From NCBI RefSeq assembly GCF_027451485.1, contig NZ_DAIDJE010000092.1, forward strand, positions 1-64,000: DNA of 64,000 nucleotides, written 5' to 3'. A program made the position numbers and the translations under genes. This stretch comes from Bradyrhizobium sp. (GTDB lineage: Bacteria > Pseudomonadota > Alphaproteobacteria > Rhizobiales > Xanthobacteraceae). The notes under the pieces are model-generated. The model was given only the letters and a program-made list of their open reading frames with translations, made no database searches and was not told the origin of the DNA. Positions 56,534 to 64,000 of the stretch are shown here, one piece after another. Each line of letters opens with the position of its first letter. The stretch's first letter is position 1.

Positions 56534-58237
56534 ATGGCTTCCACTGCTGCTTCTTATAATCCTACCCGCGACGATTTCGCCGCCATGCTCGATGAGTCCT
56601 TTGCCGGCGGACACCTTCAGGAAAGCTCTGTCATCAAGGGCAAGGTGGTTGCGATCGAAAAGGACATGGCCGTCATCGATGTCGGCCTGAAGACCGAGGG
56701 CCGTGTCGCTTTGCGCGAATTCGCCGGGCCAGGCCGTGAAAGCGACCTCAAGGTCGGCGACGAGGTCGAGGTGTTTCTCGACCGTATCGAGAATGCACTC
56801 GGCGAGGCCGTGCTTTCGCGCGACAAGGCGCGCCGCGAAGAAAGCTGGGGCAAGCTGGAGAAGGCGTTCCAGAACAACGAAAAGGTCAACGGCGTCATCT
56901 TCAATCAGGTCAAGGGCGGTTTCACGGTCGACCTCGACGGCGCGGTCGCCTTCCTGCCGCGCTCGCAGGTCGATATCCGCCCGATCCGCGATGTTGCGCC
57001 GCTGATGAACAACTCGCAGCCGTTCCAGATCCTCAAGATGGATCGCCGCCGCGGCAATATCGTGGTGTCGCGCCGCACGGTACTGGAAGAGACCCGCGCC
57101 GAACAGCGTCAGGAACTGGTGCAGAACCTGGAAGAAGGTCAGGTGATCGACGGTGTCGTCAAGAACATCACCGACTACGGTGCGTTCGTCGACCTCGGCG
57201 GCATCGATGGACTGTTGCACGTCACCGACATCGCCTGGCGCCGGGTCAACCATCCGACCGAAGTGCTGACCATCGGCCAGACGGTGAAGGTCAAGATCAT
57301 CAAGATCAACCATGAGACCCACCGCATCTCGCTCGGCATGAAGCAACTGCTGGACGATCCGTGGCAGGGGATCGAAGCCAAGTACCCGCTGGGTGCACGC
57401 TTCCATGGTCGCGTCACCAACATCACCGATTACGGTGCGTTCGTCGAACTCGAGCCGGGCATCGAAGGCCTGATCCACGTCTCCGAGATGTCGTGGACCA
57501 AGAAGAACATGCATCCCGGCAAGATCGTCTCCACCTCGCAGGAAGTCGAGGTTCAGGTGCTCGAGGTCGATTCCGTCAAGCGGCGCATTTCACTCGGTCT
57601 CAAGCAGACAATGCGCAACCCCTGGGAAGTGTTCGTCGAGAAATTCCCCGTCGGCTCGACGGTCGAAGGCGAGGTCAAGAACAAGACCGAGTTCGGCCTG
57701 TTCCTCGGGCTCGAGGGCGACGTCGACGGTATGGTCCATCTCTCCGATCTCGACTGGAAGCTGCCGGGCGAGCAGGTGATCGACAACTTCAAGAAGGGCG
57801 ACATGGTCAAGGCCGTGGTGCTCGACGTCGATGTCGAGAAGGAGCGCATCTCGCTCGGCATCAAGCAGCTCGAGGGCGATCCCTTCGCCGAGCCGGGTGA
57901 CGTCAAGAAGGGGGCGGTCGTGACCTGCGAAGTGCTCGACGTGAAGGAAGGCGGCATCGACGTGAAGATCGTCGGCACCGATTTCACCACCTTCATCAAG
58001 CGCTCCGAACTGGCGCGGGACCGCAACGACCAGCGCGCCGATCGTTTCGCCGTCGGCGAGAAGGTCGATGCGCGGGTGATCCAGTTCGACAAGAAGGCCC
58101 GCAAGGTGCAGGTCTCGATCAAGGCGCTGGAAGTCGCCGAAGAAAAGGAAGCTATCGCGCAGTATGGTTCCTCCGATTCGGGCGCGACGCTCGGCGACAT
58201 TCTCGGCACCGCGCTCAAGCAGCGGACCGATAAATAA
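56534..58237 (+). CDS. rpsA: 30S ribosomal protein S1
   Basis: A 567-residue protein that brings mRNA to the 30S subunit. The start at 56534 (MASTAASYNPTRDDFAAML) follows CTGGAGAAC. Six S1 OB-fold repeats are visible, for example VIDGVVKNITDYGAFVDLGGIDGLLHVTDIAW and FHGRVTNITDYGAFVELEPGIEGLIHVSEMSW, matching the proteobacterial six-repeat S1. The longer reading from 56291 overlaps the end of cmk and is not used. A terminator follows. Confidence 0.97.
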   Translation: MASTAASYNPTRDDFAAMLDESFAGGHLQESSVIKGKVVAIEKDMAVIDVGLKTEGRVALREFAGPGRESDLKVGDEVEVFLDRIENALGEAVLSRDKARREESWGKLEKAFQNNEKVNGVIFNQVKGGFTVDLDGAVAFLPRSQVDIRPIRDVAPLMNNSQPFQILKMDRRRGNIVVSRRTVLEETRAEQRQELVQNLEEGQVIDGVVKNITDYGAFVDLGGIDGLLHVTDIAWRRVNHPTEVLTIGQTVKVKIIKINHETHRISLGMKQLLDDPWQGIEAKYPLGARFHGRVTNITDYGAFVELEPGIEGLIHVSEMSWTKKNMHPGKIVSTSQEVEVQVLEVDSVKRRISLGLKQTMRNPWEVFVEKFPVGSTVEGEVKNKTEFGLFLGLEGDVDGMVHLSDLDWKLPGEQVIDNFKKGDMVKAVVLDVDVEKERISLGIKQLEGDPFAEPGDVKKGAVVTCEVLDVKEGGIDVKIVGTDFTTFIKRSELARDRNDQRADRFAVGEKVDARVIQFDKKARKVQVSIKALEVAEEKEAIAQYGSSDSGATLGDILGTALKQRTDK

Positions 58238-58267
58238 GCCTTCCGGCTACTTTACTGCGAACAACAG

Positions 58268-58292
58268 GCCCCGGTTTCGACCGGGGCTTTTT
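58268..58292 (+). terminator. Rho-independent terminator after rpsA
   Basis: Stem GCCCCGGT/ACCGGGGC with a TTCG tetraloop and T5, 30 bases after the rpsA stop. Confidence 0.9.
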
Positions 58293-58443
58293 CTTGCACG
58301 CTGCCCCGACGTTCGGCGGGACAACTGCACGTCTTGTTTTCTTCAAATTGCACCGCAATTGATGTAATCAGGGCACCGGATTTTAAGGGTATGCGGCAAA
58401 GACGACATGCCCCGCGCAATGCATGCTCTCGGGAGAGATTTCG

Positions 58444-59421
58444 ATGTCGCTGGATTCCGATGTCATCGTCGATCGCCGCCGGATCCGGCGCAAGCTGACG
58501 TTCTGGCGTATCGCCGCGGCGCTGATCGCCATTGCAGCGATCGTCGGCGTCGGCCTCGTGGCCGCGCCCGGCCGCACCGGCCTGACGTCGGCAGGCTCGA
58601 TCGCCCGCATCAACATCGAAGGCCTGATCCGCAGCAACCAGGAGCGGGTCGAGGCGCTTGAGCGACTTGAGAAATCCAAGGTCGCTGCCGTAATCGTGCA
58701 CATCAATTCTCCCGGCGGCACCACGGCGGGCTCGGAGCAGCTCTATGATGCGTTGACGCGGCTGAAGGCCAAGAAGCCGCTGGTCGTCGTGGTCGAGGGG
58801 CTGGCGGCGTCGGGCGGCTACATTACCGCAATCGCGGCCGATCACATCGTCGCCAAGCAGAGTTCGCTGGTCGGCTCGATCGGGGTGCTGTTTCAGTTTC
58901 CGAATTTCACCGAGCTGCTGAAGACCATCGGCGTCAAGGTCGAAGAAGTGAAGTCGTCGCCGCTCAAGGCCGCTCCGAACGGTTTTGAACCGACCAGTCC
59001 CGAGGCGCGCGCGGCGCTGGATTCACTGGTGAAGGATTCCTACGCATGGTTTCGCGGGCTCGTGAAACAACGGCGCGGCATGGACGATGCGCTGCTCGAA
59101 AAGGTTTCCGACGGCCGCGTGTTCACCGGCCGCCAGGCAATCGATCTCAAGTTGATAGATCAGCTCGGCGACGAAAAAACCGCAGTCGCCTGGCTGGTCG
59201 CTCAGAAGGGTGTGAAGGCCGACCTGCCGGTGCGCGATTACAAGCTGACGCCGCGCTTCGGCGACCTGACATTTCTGCGGGCCGCCGCCGCCGTCACGCT
59301 CGATGCCCTTGGCTTGAGTGCCGTCGCCCGGCAGATTGAGCAGACCGGGATGGCGCAGGCTGCCGACCGTCTCGGCCTCGATGGCATGCTGGCTTTGTGG
59401 CAGCCGCCAGGGGCGAATTGA
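58444..59421 (+). CDS. sppA: Signal peptide peptidase SppA (short form)
   Basis: A 325-residue membrane serine protease that degrades cleaved signal peptides. The start at 58444 follows GGGAGAG. One transmembrane helix (about 21-42) anchors it; the periplasmic S49 domain has INIEGLIRSNQE, HINSPGGTTAGSEQLYDAL and AASGGYITAIAADHIVAKQSSLVGSIGVL (catalytic Ser region), with the Lys base in SSPLKAAP. The half-length form is typical of proteobacterial SppA-like proteins. Confidence 0.93.
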   Translation: MSLDSDVIVDRRRIRRKLTFWRIAAALIAIAAIVGVGLVAAPGRTGLTSAGSIARINIEGLIRSNQERVEALERLEKSKVAAVIVHINSPGGTTAGSEQLYDALTRLKAKKPLVVVVEGLAASGGYITAIAADHIVAKQSSLVGSIGVLFQFPNFTELLKTIGVKVEEVKSSPLKAAPNGFEPTSPEARAALDSLVKDSYAWFRGLVKQRRGMDDALLEKVSDGRVFTGRQAIDLKLIDQLGDEKTAVAWLVAQKGVKADLPVRDYKLTPRFGDLTFLRAAAAVTLDALGLSAVARQIEQTGMAQAADRLGLDGMLALWQPPGAN

Positions 59422-59591
59422 ACCGAATGAGGGCGTTCCGCACTGCCGTCCCCGGGAGCGGGCGCTGCAAAAACACCCCGCCGGGGCGTTTGTCACGCGA
59501 TTTCCCTCGTTCCAAATCGTATTTAGCGTCTTGACAGTTCAACGCATTTTCACGGAAATGCACTGACGCATGTCTCCGGGTCCCCGTCTCG

Positions 59592-59903
59592 ATGATCAAG
59601 TCCGAACTCGTTCAGCGTATCGCCGAGCACAATCCGCACCTTTACCAGCGGGATGTGGAGAACATTGTAAACGCGATTCTCGATGAGATCGTCGCGGCGC
59701 TCGCGCGCGGCGACCGGGTCGAGTTGCGCGGTTTCGGCGCATTTTCTGTCAAGCATCGTCCAGCGCGGGCCGGCCGCAATCCGCGCACCGGCGCTCACGT
59801 GCCGGTCGATCAGAAGAGCGTGCCGTTCTTCAAGACCGGCAAGGAAATGCGCGAGCGGTTGAACCGCGACACCGGCGAAGCGGACGCCGGCGCCCAAAGC
59901 TGA
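59592..59903 (+). CDS. ihfB: Integration host factor beta subunit
   Basis: A 103-residue HU/IHF protein with [27 protein letters not shown] and the DNA-bending arm [21 protein letters not shown] (Pro at the intercalating tip). IHF bends DNA and helps sigma-54 promoter activation. It lies between sppA and lapA. Confidence 0.96.
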   Translation: MIKSELVQRIAEHNPHLYQRDVENIVNAILDEIVAALARGDRVELRGFGAFSVKHRPARAGRNPRTGAHVPVDQKSVPFFKTGKEMRERLNRDTGEADAGAQS

Positions 59904-59940
59904 TCCCGTTCTCCTCGAATCCCAAGAGCGCGAGACGATC

Positions 59941-60315
59941 ATGCGCAAGTTCTTCAACGCGGCTGTCCTGATTCCGCTGGGAGTGATCTTCGTGGTCTTC
60001 GCGGTGGCTAATCGTCACGAGGTCACGGTTTCCTTCGATCCCCTCAATTCGCAGGACTCCGCACTCAGCCTCACGCTGCCGCTTTTCCTGGTGCTCATTG
60101 CGGTGGCGATTTTAGGCGTGGCTGCGGGCGGCTCCGCGACGTGGCTCAGTCAGCGCCGCTGGCGCCGCGCCGCCCGGCACCACGAGGCGGATGCCCGGCA
60201 GATGCGGTCCCAGCTCGCCGATCTGCGCGCCAGCCTGGCCGAAACCCAGCGGCGGGACCCAGGCTTGCCGGCGGCCATCGGATATCGGCGAGACAAGCAG
60301 GGCGCGACGTTGTAG
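59941..60315 (+). CDS. lapA: LapA domain (DUF1049) membrane protein
   Basis: A 124-residue inner-membrane protein with two transmembrane helices (about 7-22 and 43-65) and a cytoplasmic coiled-coil tail. E. coli LapA forms a module with LapB that controls LpxC and LPS synthesis; in alphaproteobacteria lapA commonly follows ihfB, as here, with lapB absent nearby. Confidence 0.88.
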   Translation: MRKFFNAAVLIPLGVIFVVFAVANRHEVTVSFDPLNSQDSALSLTLPLFLVLIAVAILGVAAGGSATWLSQRRWRRAARHHEADARQMRSQLADLRASLAETQRRDPGLPAAIGYRRDKQGATL

Positions 60316-60382
60316 AAGGCGCGCCAAGTGCCTTTATGGAGAGCGAGCCTCCTGGCTCCGTCAACCCGACCGCCCTGGAACC

Positions 60383-61060
60383 ATGTCCCTGACCGTCAAA
60401 ATTTGCGGCCTGTCCACGCGCGAGACGCTCGACGTTGCGCTGGATGAGGCTGCCGATATGGTCGGCTTTGTGTTCTTTCCGCCGTCGCCGCGTCATCTCA
60501 AGCTGGATGTGGCGCGCGTGCTTGGCGAGGCCGTCAAAGGCCGGGCGGCGAAGGTCGCACTCACGGTCGATGCGGATGACGCGACGCTCGCCGCCATCGT
60601 GGAGGCGTTGCAGCCGGACCTGTTGCAGCTGCATGGCCACGAGAGTGCGGCGCGGCTCGCGGACATCAAGCGCAAATTCGCTCTGCCGGTCATGAAAGCG
60701 CTCCCGGTCGCGACGTCGGGTGATCTTGCGATCCTCGCCGACTATCTGGACGTCGCCGATCGCATCCTCTTCGACGCAAGGCCTCCGCGCGAAGCCACGC
60801 GTCCCGGTGGCCTCGGCGCCGTGTTTGATTGGCATGTGCTCGAGAACATCGATCTCGCTTTGCCGTTCATGGTCTCCGGCGGCCTTCACGCGGGGAACGT
60901 TGCGGAAGCCGTCCGCATCACCCGCGCCGGCGGTGTTGATGTTTCCTCGGGCGTGGAGCGCGCCACCGGCGTCAAGGACCCCGAGATGATCCGCGCCTTT
61001 ATTCGCGCCGCGCGGGCAGCCGAACGAGAGGCTGCTCTGGTCACCCACGGCGGACAATGA
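60383..61060 (+). CDS. trpF: Phosphoribosylanthranilate isomerase
   Basis: The Trp-pathway isomerase converting PRA to CdRP. A 225-residue TIM barrel beginning MSLTVKICGLSTRETLDVAL, with LLQLHGHESAARLADIK, FDARPPREATRPGG and GGVDVSSGVERATGVKDPEMI. It lies 122 bases upstream of trpB; that spacer is filled by palindromic repeats. Confidence 0.96.
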   Translation: MSLTVKICGLSTRETLDVALDEAADMVGFVFFPPSPRHLKLDVARVLGEAVKGRAAKVALTVDADDATLAAIVEALQPDLLQLHGHESAARLADIKRKFALPVMKALPVATSGDLAILADYLDVADRILFDARPPREATRPGGLGAVFDWHVLENIDLALPFMVSGGLHAGNVAEAVRITRAGGVDVSSGVERATGVKDPEMIRAFIRAARAAEREAALVTHGGQ

Positions 61061-61082
61061 TTGCGGCCGCTCATCCAGCAGC

Positions 61083-61171
61083 GTCATGCCGGGGCTTGTC
61101 CCGGGCATCCACGTCTGTTGAAGTTCAGGACAAAGAAGACATGGATGGCCGGGTCGATCCCGGCCATGATG
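61083..61171. repeat. Composite palindromic element between trpF and trpB
   Basis: Two stems: CATGCCGGGGCTTGTCCCGGGCATC-like (61083-61111) and ATGGCCGGG...CCCGGCCAT (61145-61169), with ATCCACGTCT and AGACATGGAT halves facing each other. It resembles the elements near 36557 and 37629 and separates trpF from trpB. Confidence 0.7.
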
Positions 61172-61181
61172 AAAGGCGAGA

Positions 61182-62399
61182 ATGAGCCAACTACGACCCA
61201 ATTCCTACCGAAGTGGCCCCGACGAGCGCGGGCATTTCGGCATTTTCGGCGGCCGGTTTGTTGCGGAAACGCTGATGCCCCTGATCCTCGATCTGGAAAA
61301 AGCCTATGCCGAGGCCAAGGCCGATCCTGCGTTCCATGCGGAAATGAACGGCTATCTGAAGAATTATGTCGGCCGGCCGTCGCCGCTCTATTTTGCCGAA
61401 CGACTGACCGAACACCTCGGCGGCGCAAAAATCTATTTGAAGCGCGAAGAGCTCAATCACACCGGCTCGCACAAGGTGAACAACGTGCTCGGCCAGCTCA
61501 TGGTGGCGCGGCGCATGGGCAAGAAGCGCATCATCGCCGAGACCGGTGCCGGCCAGCACGGCGTTGCCACGGCCACGCTGTGTGCACGCTTCGGGCTTGA
61601 GTGCTTCGTCTACATGGGGGCCGTCGACGTCGAACGGCAGCAGCCGAACGTGATCCGCATGGAAATGCTGGGCGCCAAGGTGATTCCGGTGCAGTCGGGC
61701 TCGCGCACGCTGAAGGATGCGATGAACGAGGCGTTGCGCGATTGGGTCACTAACGTGCACAACACCTTCTACTGCATCGGAACGGTGGCAGGGCCGCATC
61801 CCTATCCGATGATGGTGCGCGACTTCCAGTCTGTCATCGGCGAGGAGACCCGCAAGCAGATGCAGGAAACCGAAGGCCGTCTGCCGGATTCGCTCGTCGC
61901 CTGCATCGGCGGCGGCTCCAACGCGATGGGGCTTTTCCATCCGTTCCTCGACGATCCCTCCGTCGAAATGTTCGGCGTCGAAGCCGCCGGTCACGGCCTG
62001 ACGCAGTTGCATGCGGCGTCGCTCGCCGGCGGCCGGCCCGGCGTGCTGCACGGCAACCGCACCTATCTCCTCATGGACGACGACGGCCAGATCCAGGACG
62101 CGCATTCGATCTCGGCCGGCCTCGATTATCCCGGCATCGGCCCGGAGCATTCCTGGCTGCATGACGTCGGCCGGGTGAAATACCTGTCGGCGACCGACGC
62201 GGAAGCGCTCGAGGGGTTTCAGCTGCTGTCGCGGCTGGAAGGCATCATTCCCGCGCTCGAACCGGCGCACGCCATCGCCAAGGTGATGGAACTCGCGCCG
62301 CAGCGGCCGAAGGACCACCTGATGGTGGTCAATCTCTCGGGCCGCGGCGACAAGGACGTGCCGCAGGTCGGCGATATCCTGCGGGGTAAGACGAAGTGA
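61182..62399 (+). CDS. trpB: Tryptophan synthase beta subunit
   Basis: A 405-residue PLP enzyme joining indole and serine. The PLP lysine is in [13 protein letters not shown], and the phosphate-binding loop is [10 protein letters not shown]. The C-terminal LNL part ends [19 protein letters not shown]. It overlaps trpA's GTG start by four bases (GTGA). Confidence 0.98.
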   Translation: MSQLRPNSYRSGPDERGHFGIFGGRFVAETLMPLILDLEKAYAEAKADPAFHAEMNGYLKNYVGRPSPLYFAERLTEHLGGAKIYLKREELNHTGSHKVNNVLGQLMVARRMGKKRIIAETGAGQHGVATATLCARFGLECFVYMGAVDVERQQPNVIRMEMLGAKVIPVQSGSRTLKDAMNEALRDWVTNVHNTFYCIGTVAGPHPYPMMVRDFQSVIGEETRKQMQETEGRLPDSLVACIGGGSNAMGLFHPFLDDPSVEMFGVEAAGHGLTQLHAASLAGGRPGVLHGNRTYLLMDDDGQIQDAHSISAGLDYPGIGPEHSWLHDVGRVKYLSATDAEALEGFQLLSRLEGIIPALEPAHAIAKVMELAPQRPKDHLMVVNLSGRGDKDVPQVGDILRGKTK

Positions 62400-63220
62400 C
62401 AATCCGTATCGATGCGCGGTTTGCGCAACTGAAGAAAGAAAATCGCTCGGCTTTCGTCACCTTCCTGATGGCGGGCGATCCTGATCCAGTGACCTCGCTT
62501 GAGGTCATCAAGGCGCTTCCGAAGGCCGGAGCCGACATCATCGAAATCGGCATGCCTTTCACTGACCCGATGGCGGACGGTCCCTCGATCCAGGCCGCGG
62601 GCCTGCGCGCGTTGAAGGCCGGCATGACCTTGAAGAAGACGCTTGCGATGGTGCGCGATTTTCGCAAGGCCGATGATGCGACGCCAATCGTGCTGATGGG
62701 TTACTACAACCCGATTTATATTTACGGCGTCGACCGGTTTCTTGCCGATGCAAAATCTGCCGGCGTCGACGGCCTGATCGTGGTCGATCTTCCGCCGGAA
62801 GAGGATTCCGAATTGTGCGTGCCGGCGATGAAAGCGGGGTTGAATTTCATCCGCCTTGCGACGCCGACGACCGACGACAAGCGTCTGCCGGCCGTTCTCG
62901 CCAATACGTCGGGCTTCGTCTATTACGTCTCGGTCACAGGCATTACCGGCAGCGCCAGCGCCGATTCCCGAGCGGTCGGCGAAGCGGTGGCTCGCATCAA
63001 GCGGCACACGGCCTTGCCGGTCTGTGTCGGCTTTGGCATCCGCACTCCGGAAGCCGCCCGCGCGATCGCGGGAGAGGCCGATGGCGCCGTGGTTGGTACC
63101 GCTCTTGTCGATGCGTTGCGGGGAAGTCTTGATTCGTCAGGCAAAGCCACAGTCAAGACGGTGACTGCCGTAACCGAATTGACGGCGGCACTGGCCGCCG
63201 GTGTTCGAGGCACAAGATAG
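62396..63220 (+). CDS. trpA: Tryptophan synthase alpha subunit
   Basis: A 274-residue TIM barrel that cleaves indole-3-glycerol phosphate, with the catalytic Glu/Asp in [18 protein letters not shown], followed by [13 protein letters not shown] and [29 protein letters not shown]. It starts at GTG, overlapping the trpB stop. Confidence 0.97.
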   Translation: MTIRIDARFAQLKKENRSAFVTFLMAGDPDPVTSLEVIKALPKAGADIIEIGMPFTDPMADGPSIQAAGLRALKAGMTLKKTLAMVRDFRKADDATPIVLMGYYNPIYIYGVDRFLADAKSAGVDGLIVVDLPPEEDSELCVPAMKAGLNFIRLATPTTDDKRLPAVLANTSGFVYYVSVTGITGSASADSRAVGEAVARIKRHTALPVCVGFGIRTPEAARAIAGEADGAVVGTALVDALRGSLDSSGKATVKTVTAVTELTAALAAGVRGTR

Positions 63221-63319
63221 GCTGCAACCTGGTAAGGCCCGGCGTCACAGAGCGCCTTGCCGGGTCTGTCCGGTGAGGCCATATAAGGTCCGACGAATGA
63301 ACGCACTTCGGAGCGCAGC

Positions 63320-64000
63320 ATGAATTGGCTCACCAACGTCGTCCGGCCGAAGATCCGCAACATGCTCCGCCGCGAGACGCCGGAGAATTTGTGGATCAAA
63401 TGTCCGGATTCCGGGCAGCTCGTCTTCTACAAGGACGTCGAGGCCAATCAGTTTGTCATTCCCGGCTCCAACTATCACATGCGCATGGGCGCGGTCGCGC
63501 GGTTGAAGTCGATCTTCGACAACGAGACCTGGTTTGATGTCGCGCTGCCGGAGGTGCCCGCCGATCCGTTAAAGTTTCGCGACGAACGCAAATATGCCGA
63601 CCGCATCAAGGACGCGCGCACCCGCACCGGACTCAACGACGCCGTCAAGGTTGGTTACGGCAAGCTCGAAGGCGCGGCTGTCGTCGTCGCCGTGCAGGAT
63701 TTTGATTTCATGGGCGGCTCGCTCGGCATGGCGGCCGGCGAGGCGATCGTGCGCGGGCTTGAGCTCGCGGTCGAGAAAAAGTCCCCGTTCATCGTGTTCG
63801 CGGCCTCCGGCGGCGCGCGCATGCAGGAGGGCATTCTGTCGCTGATGCAGATGCCGCGGACCACCGTTGCCATCCAGATGCTGCGCGAAGCGAAGCTGCC
63901 CTACATCGTCGTTCTGACCAATCCGACCACTGGCGGTGTCACCGCCTCCTACGCGATGCTGGGTGACGTGCAGATCGCGGAGCCCGGCGCGTTGATTGGT
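63320..64000 (+). CDS. accD: Acetyl-CoA carboxylase carboxyltransferase beta subunit (3' end outside window)
   Basis: The first 227 codons of accD, open to the window edge. With AccA it makes malonyl-CoA for fatty-acid synthesis. The start [16 protein letters not shown] has CGGAG upstream. The carboxyltransferase core is visible ([54 protein letters not shown]). The N-terminal zinc ribbon is degraded: Cys28 remains, but the other three Cys positions are Ser31, Ile47 and Ser50. trpB-trpA-accD(-folC) is the usual order. Confidence 0.95.
   Translation, partial: MNWLTNVVRPKIRNMLRRETPENLWIKCPDSGQLVFYKDVEANQFVIPGSNYHMRMGAVARLKSIFDNETWFDVALPEVPADPLKFRDERKYADRIKDARTRTGLNDAVKVGYGKLEGAAVVVAVQDFDFMGGSLGMAAGEAIVRGLELAVEKKSPFIVFAASGGARMQEGILSLMQMPRTTVAIQMLREAKLPYIVVLTNPTTGGVTASYAMLGDVQIAEPGALIG

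Noticed and set aside
61191..62402. 403-codon minus-strand open reading frame opposite trpB
   Set aside because: Mirrors trpB codon structure; no recognisable domain.
63221..63290. Hairpin between trpA and accD (GCCCGGC...GCCGGGT)
   Set aside because: Two mutually exclusive pairings and no T-run; not called.

Overview
The window reads as a high-GC, Bradyrhizobium-like alphaproteobacterial chromosome segment (Rhizobiales). The gene orders trpF-trpB-trpA-accD, aroA-cmk-rpsA-sppA-ihfB-lapA and lptC-lptA-lptB-rpoN-hpf-ptsN, the dnaK region with a pmtA-like gene, the RpoH-type promoters, a ROSE-like RNA thermometer and several families of short intergenic palindromes all point that way. It is a dense housekeeping region. 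I see no insertion sequence, prophage, CRISPR array, toxin-antitoxin module or biosynthetic cluster.

Layout. 1-8 kb: 5' part of comM on the minus strand, a small secreted protein, an alpha/beta hydrolase, a cupin, an Omp25-like barrel, then gshB-yraN-rsmI (minus) divergent from an LpoA-like lipoprotein. 8.9-13.4 kb: hemW-rdgB-rph (minus), divergent from hrcA-grpE. 13.6-25.5 kb: an exported nicotinamidase-like protein, an exported unknown, dnaK under a clear RpoH-type promoter, dnaJ, a pmtA-like methyltransferase, a flavin reductase, pyrF, a DUF1330 gene, dapB, gpmA, an Ada-like gene, a DUF2244 gene and nth. 25.7-33 kb (accessory in flavour): an orphan substrate-binding protein, a J-domain gene split by a frameshift, a polysaccharide deacetylase, a CysZ-like membrane protein, a permuted papain-like protein and a Tat-exported amine oxidase. 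33-38.2 kb: pheT-pheS, rplT, rpmI and infC (minus); infC starts at ATT. 38.4-44.7 kb: hydrolase, SnoaL-like protein, GST, uppP, an NDUFA9-like reductase, tRNA-Leu(CAG), two small genes and an RNase D-like exonuclease. 44.9-51 kb: LPS export genes, rpoN, hpf and ptsN. 51.1-54.2 kb: DUF1150, hsp20 with RpoH promoter and ROSE-like leader, a CoA-transferase, tRNA-Ala(GGC) and a FYDLN_acid protein. 54.3-64 kb: aroA, cmk, rpsA, sppA, ihfB, lapA, trpF, trpB, trpA and the 5' part of accD.

How it works together. The heat-shock response is represented at several levels: the HrcA repressor, GrpE, DnaK, DnaJ and Hsp20, with RpoH promoters on dnaK and hsp20 and a translational thermometer on hsp20. Envelope biogenesis is a second theme: LptABC, UppP, SppA, LapA, the LpoA-like lipoprotein and PmtA. 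The rest is core translation, nucleotide hygiene (RdgB, Nth, Ada-like), glutathione metabolism and amino-acid synthesis. Several genes appear to start at TTG (hemW, hrcA, lptC, aroA) or GTG (pheT, trpA).

The observations most worth a second look are the ROSE-like leader of hsp20, the frameshifted J-domain gene, the terminator between dnaK and dnaJ, the dispersed palindromic repeat families, and the AccD with a degraded zinc ribbon. None amounts to a convincing undescribed system.
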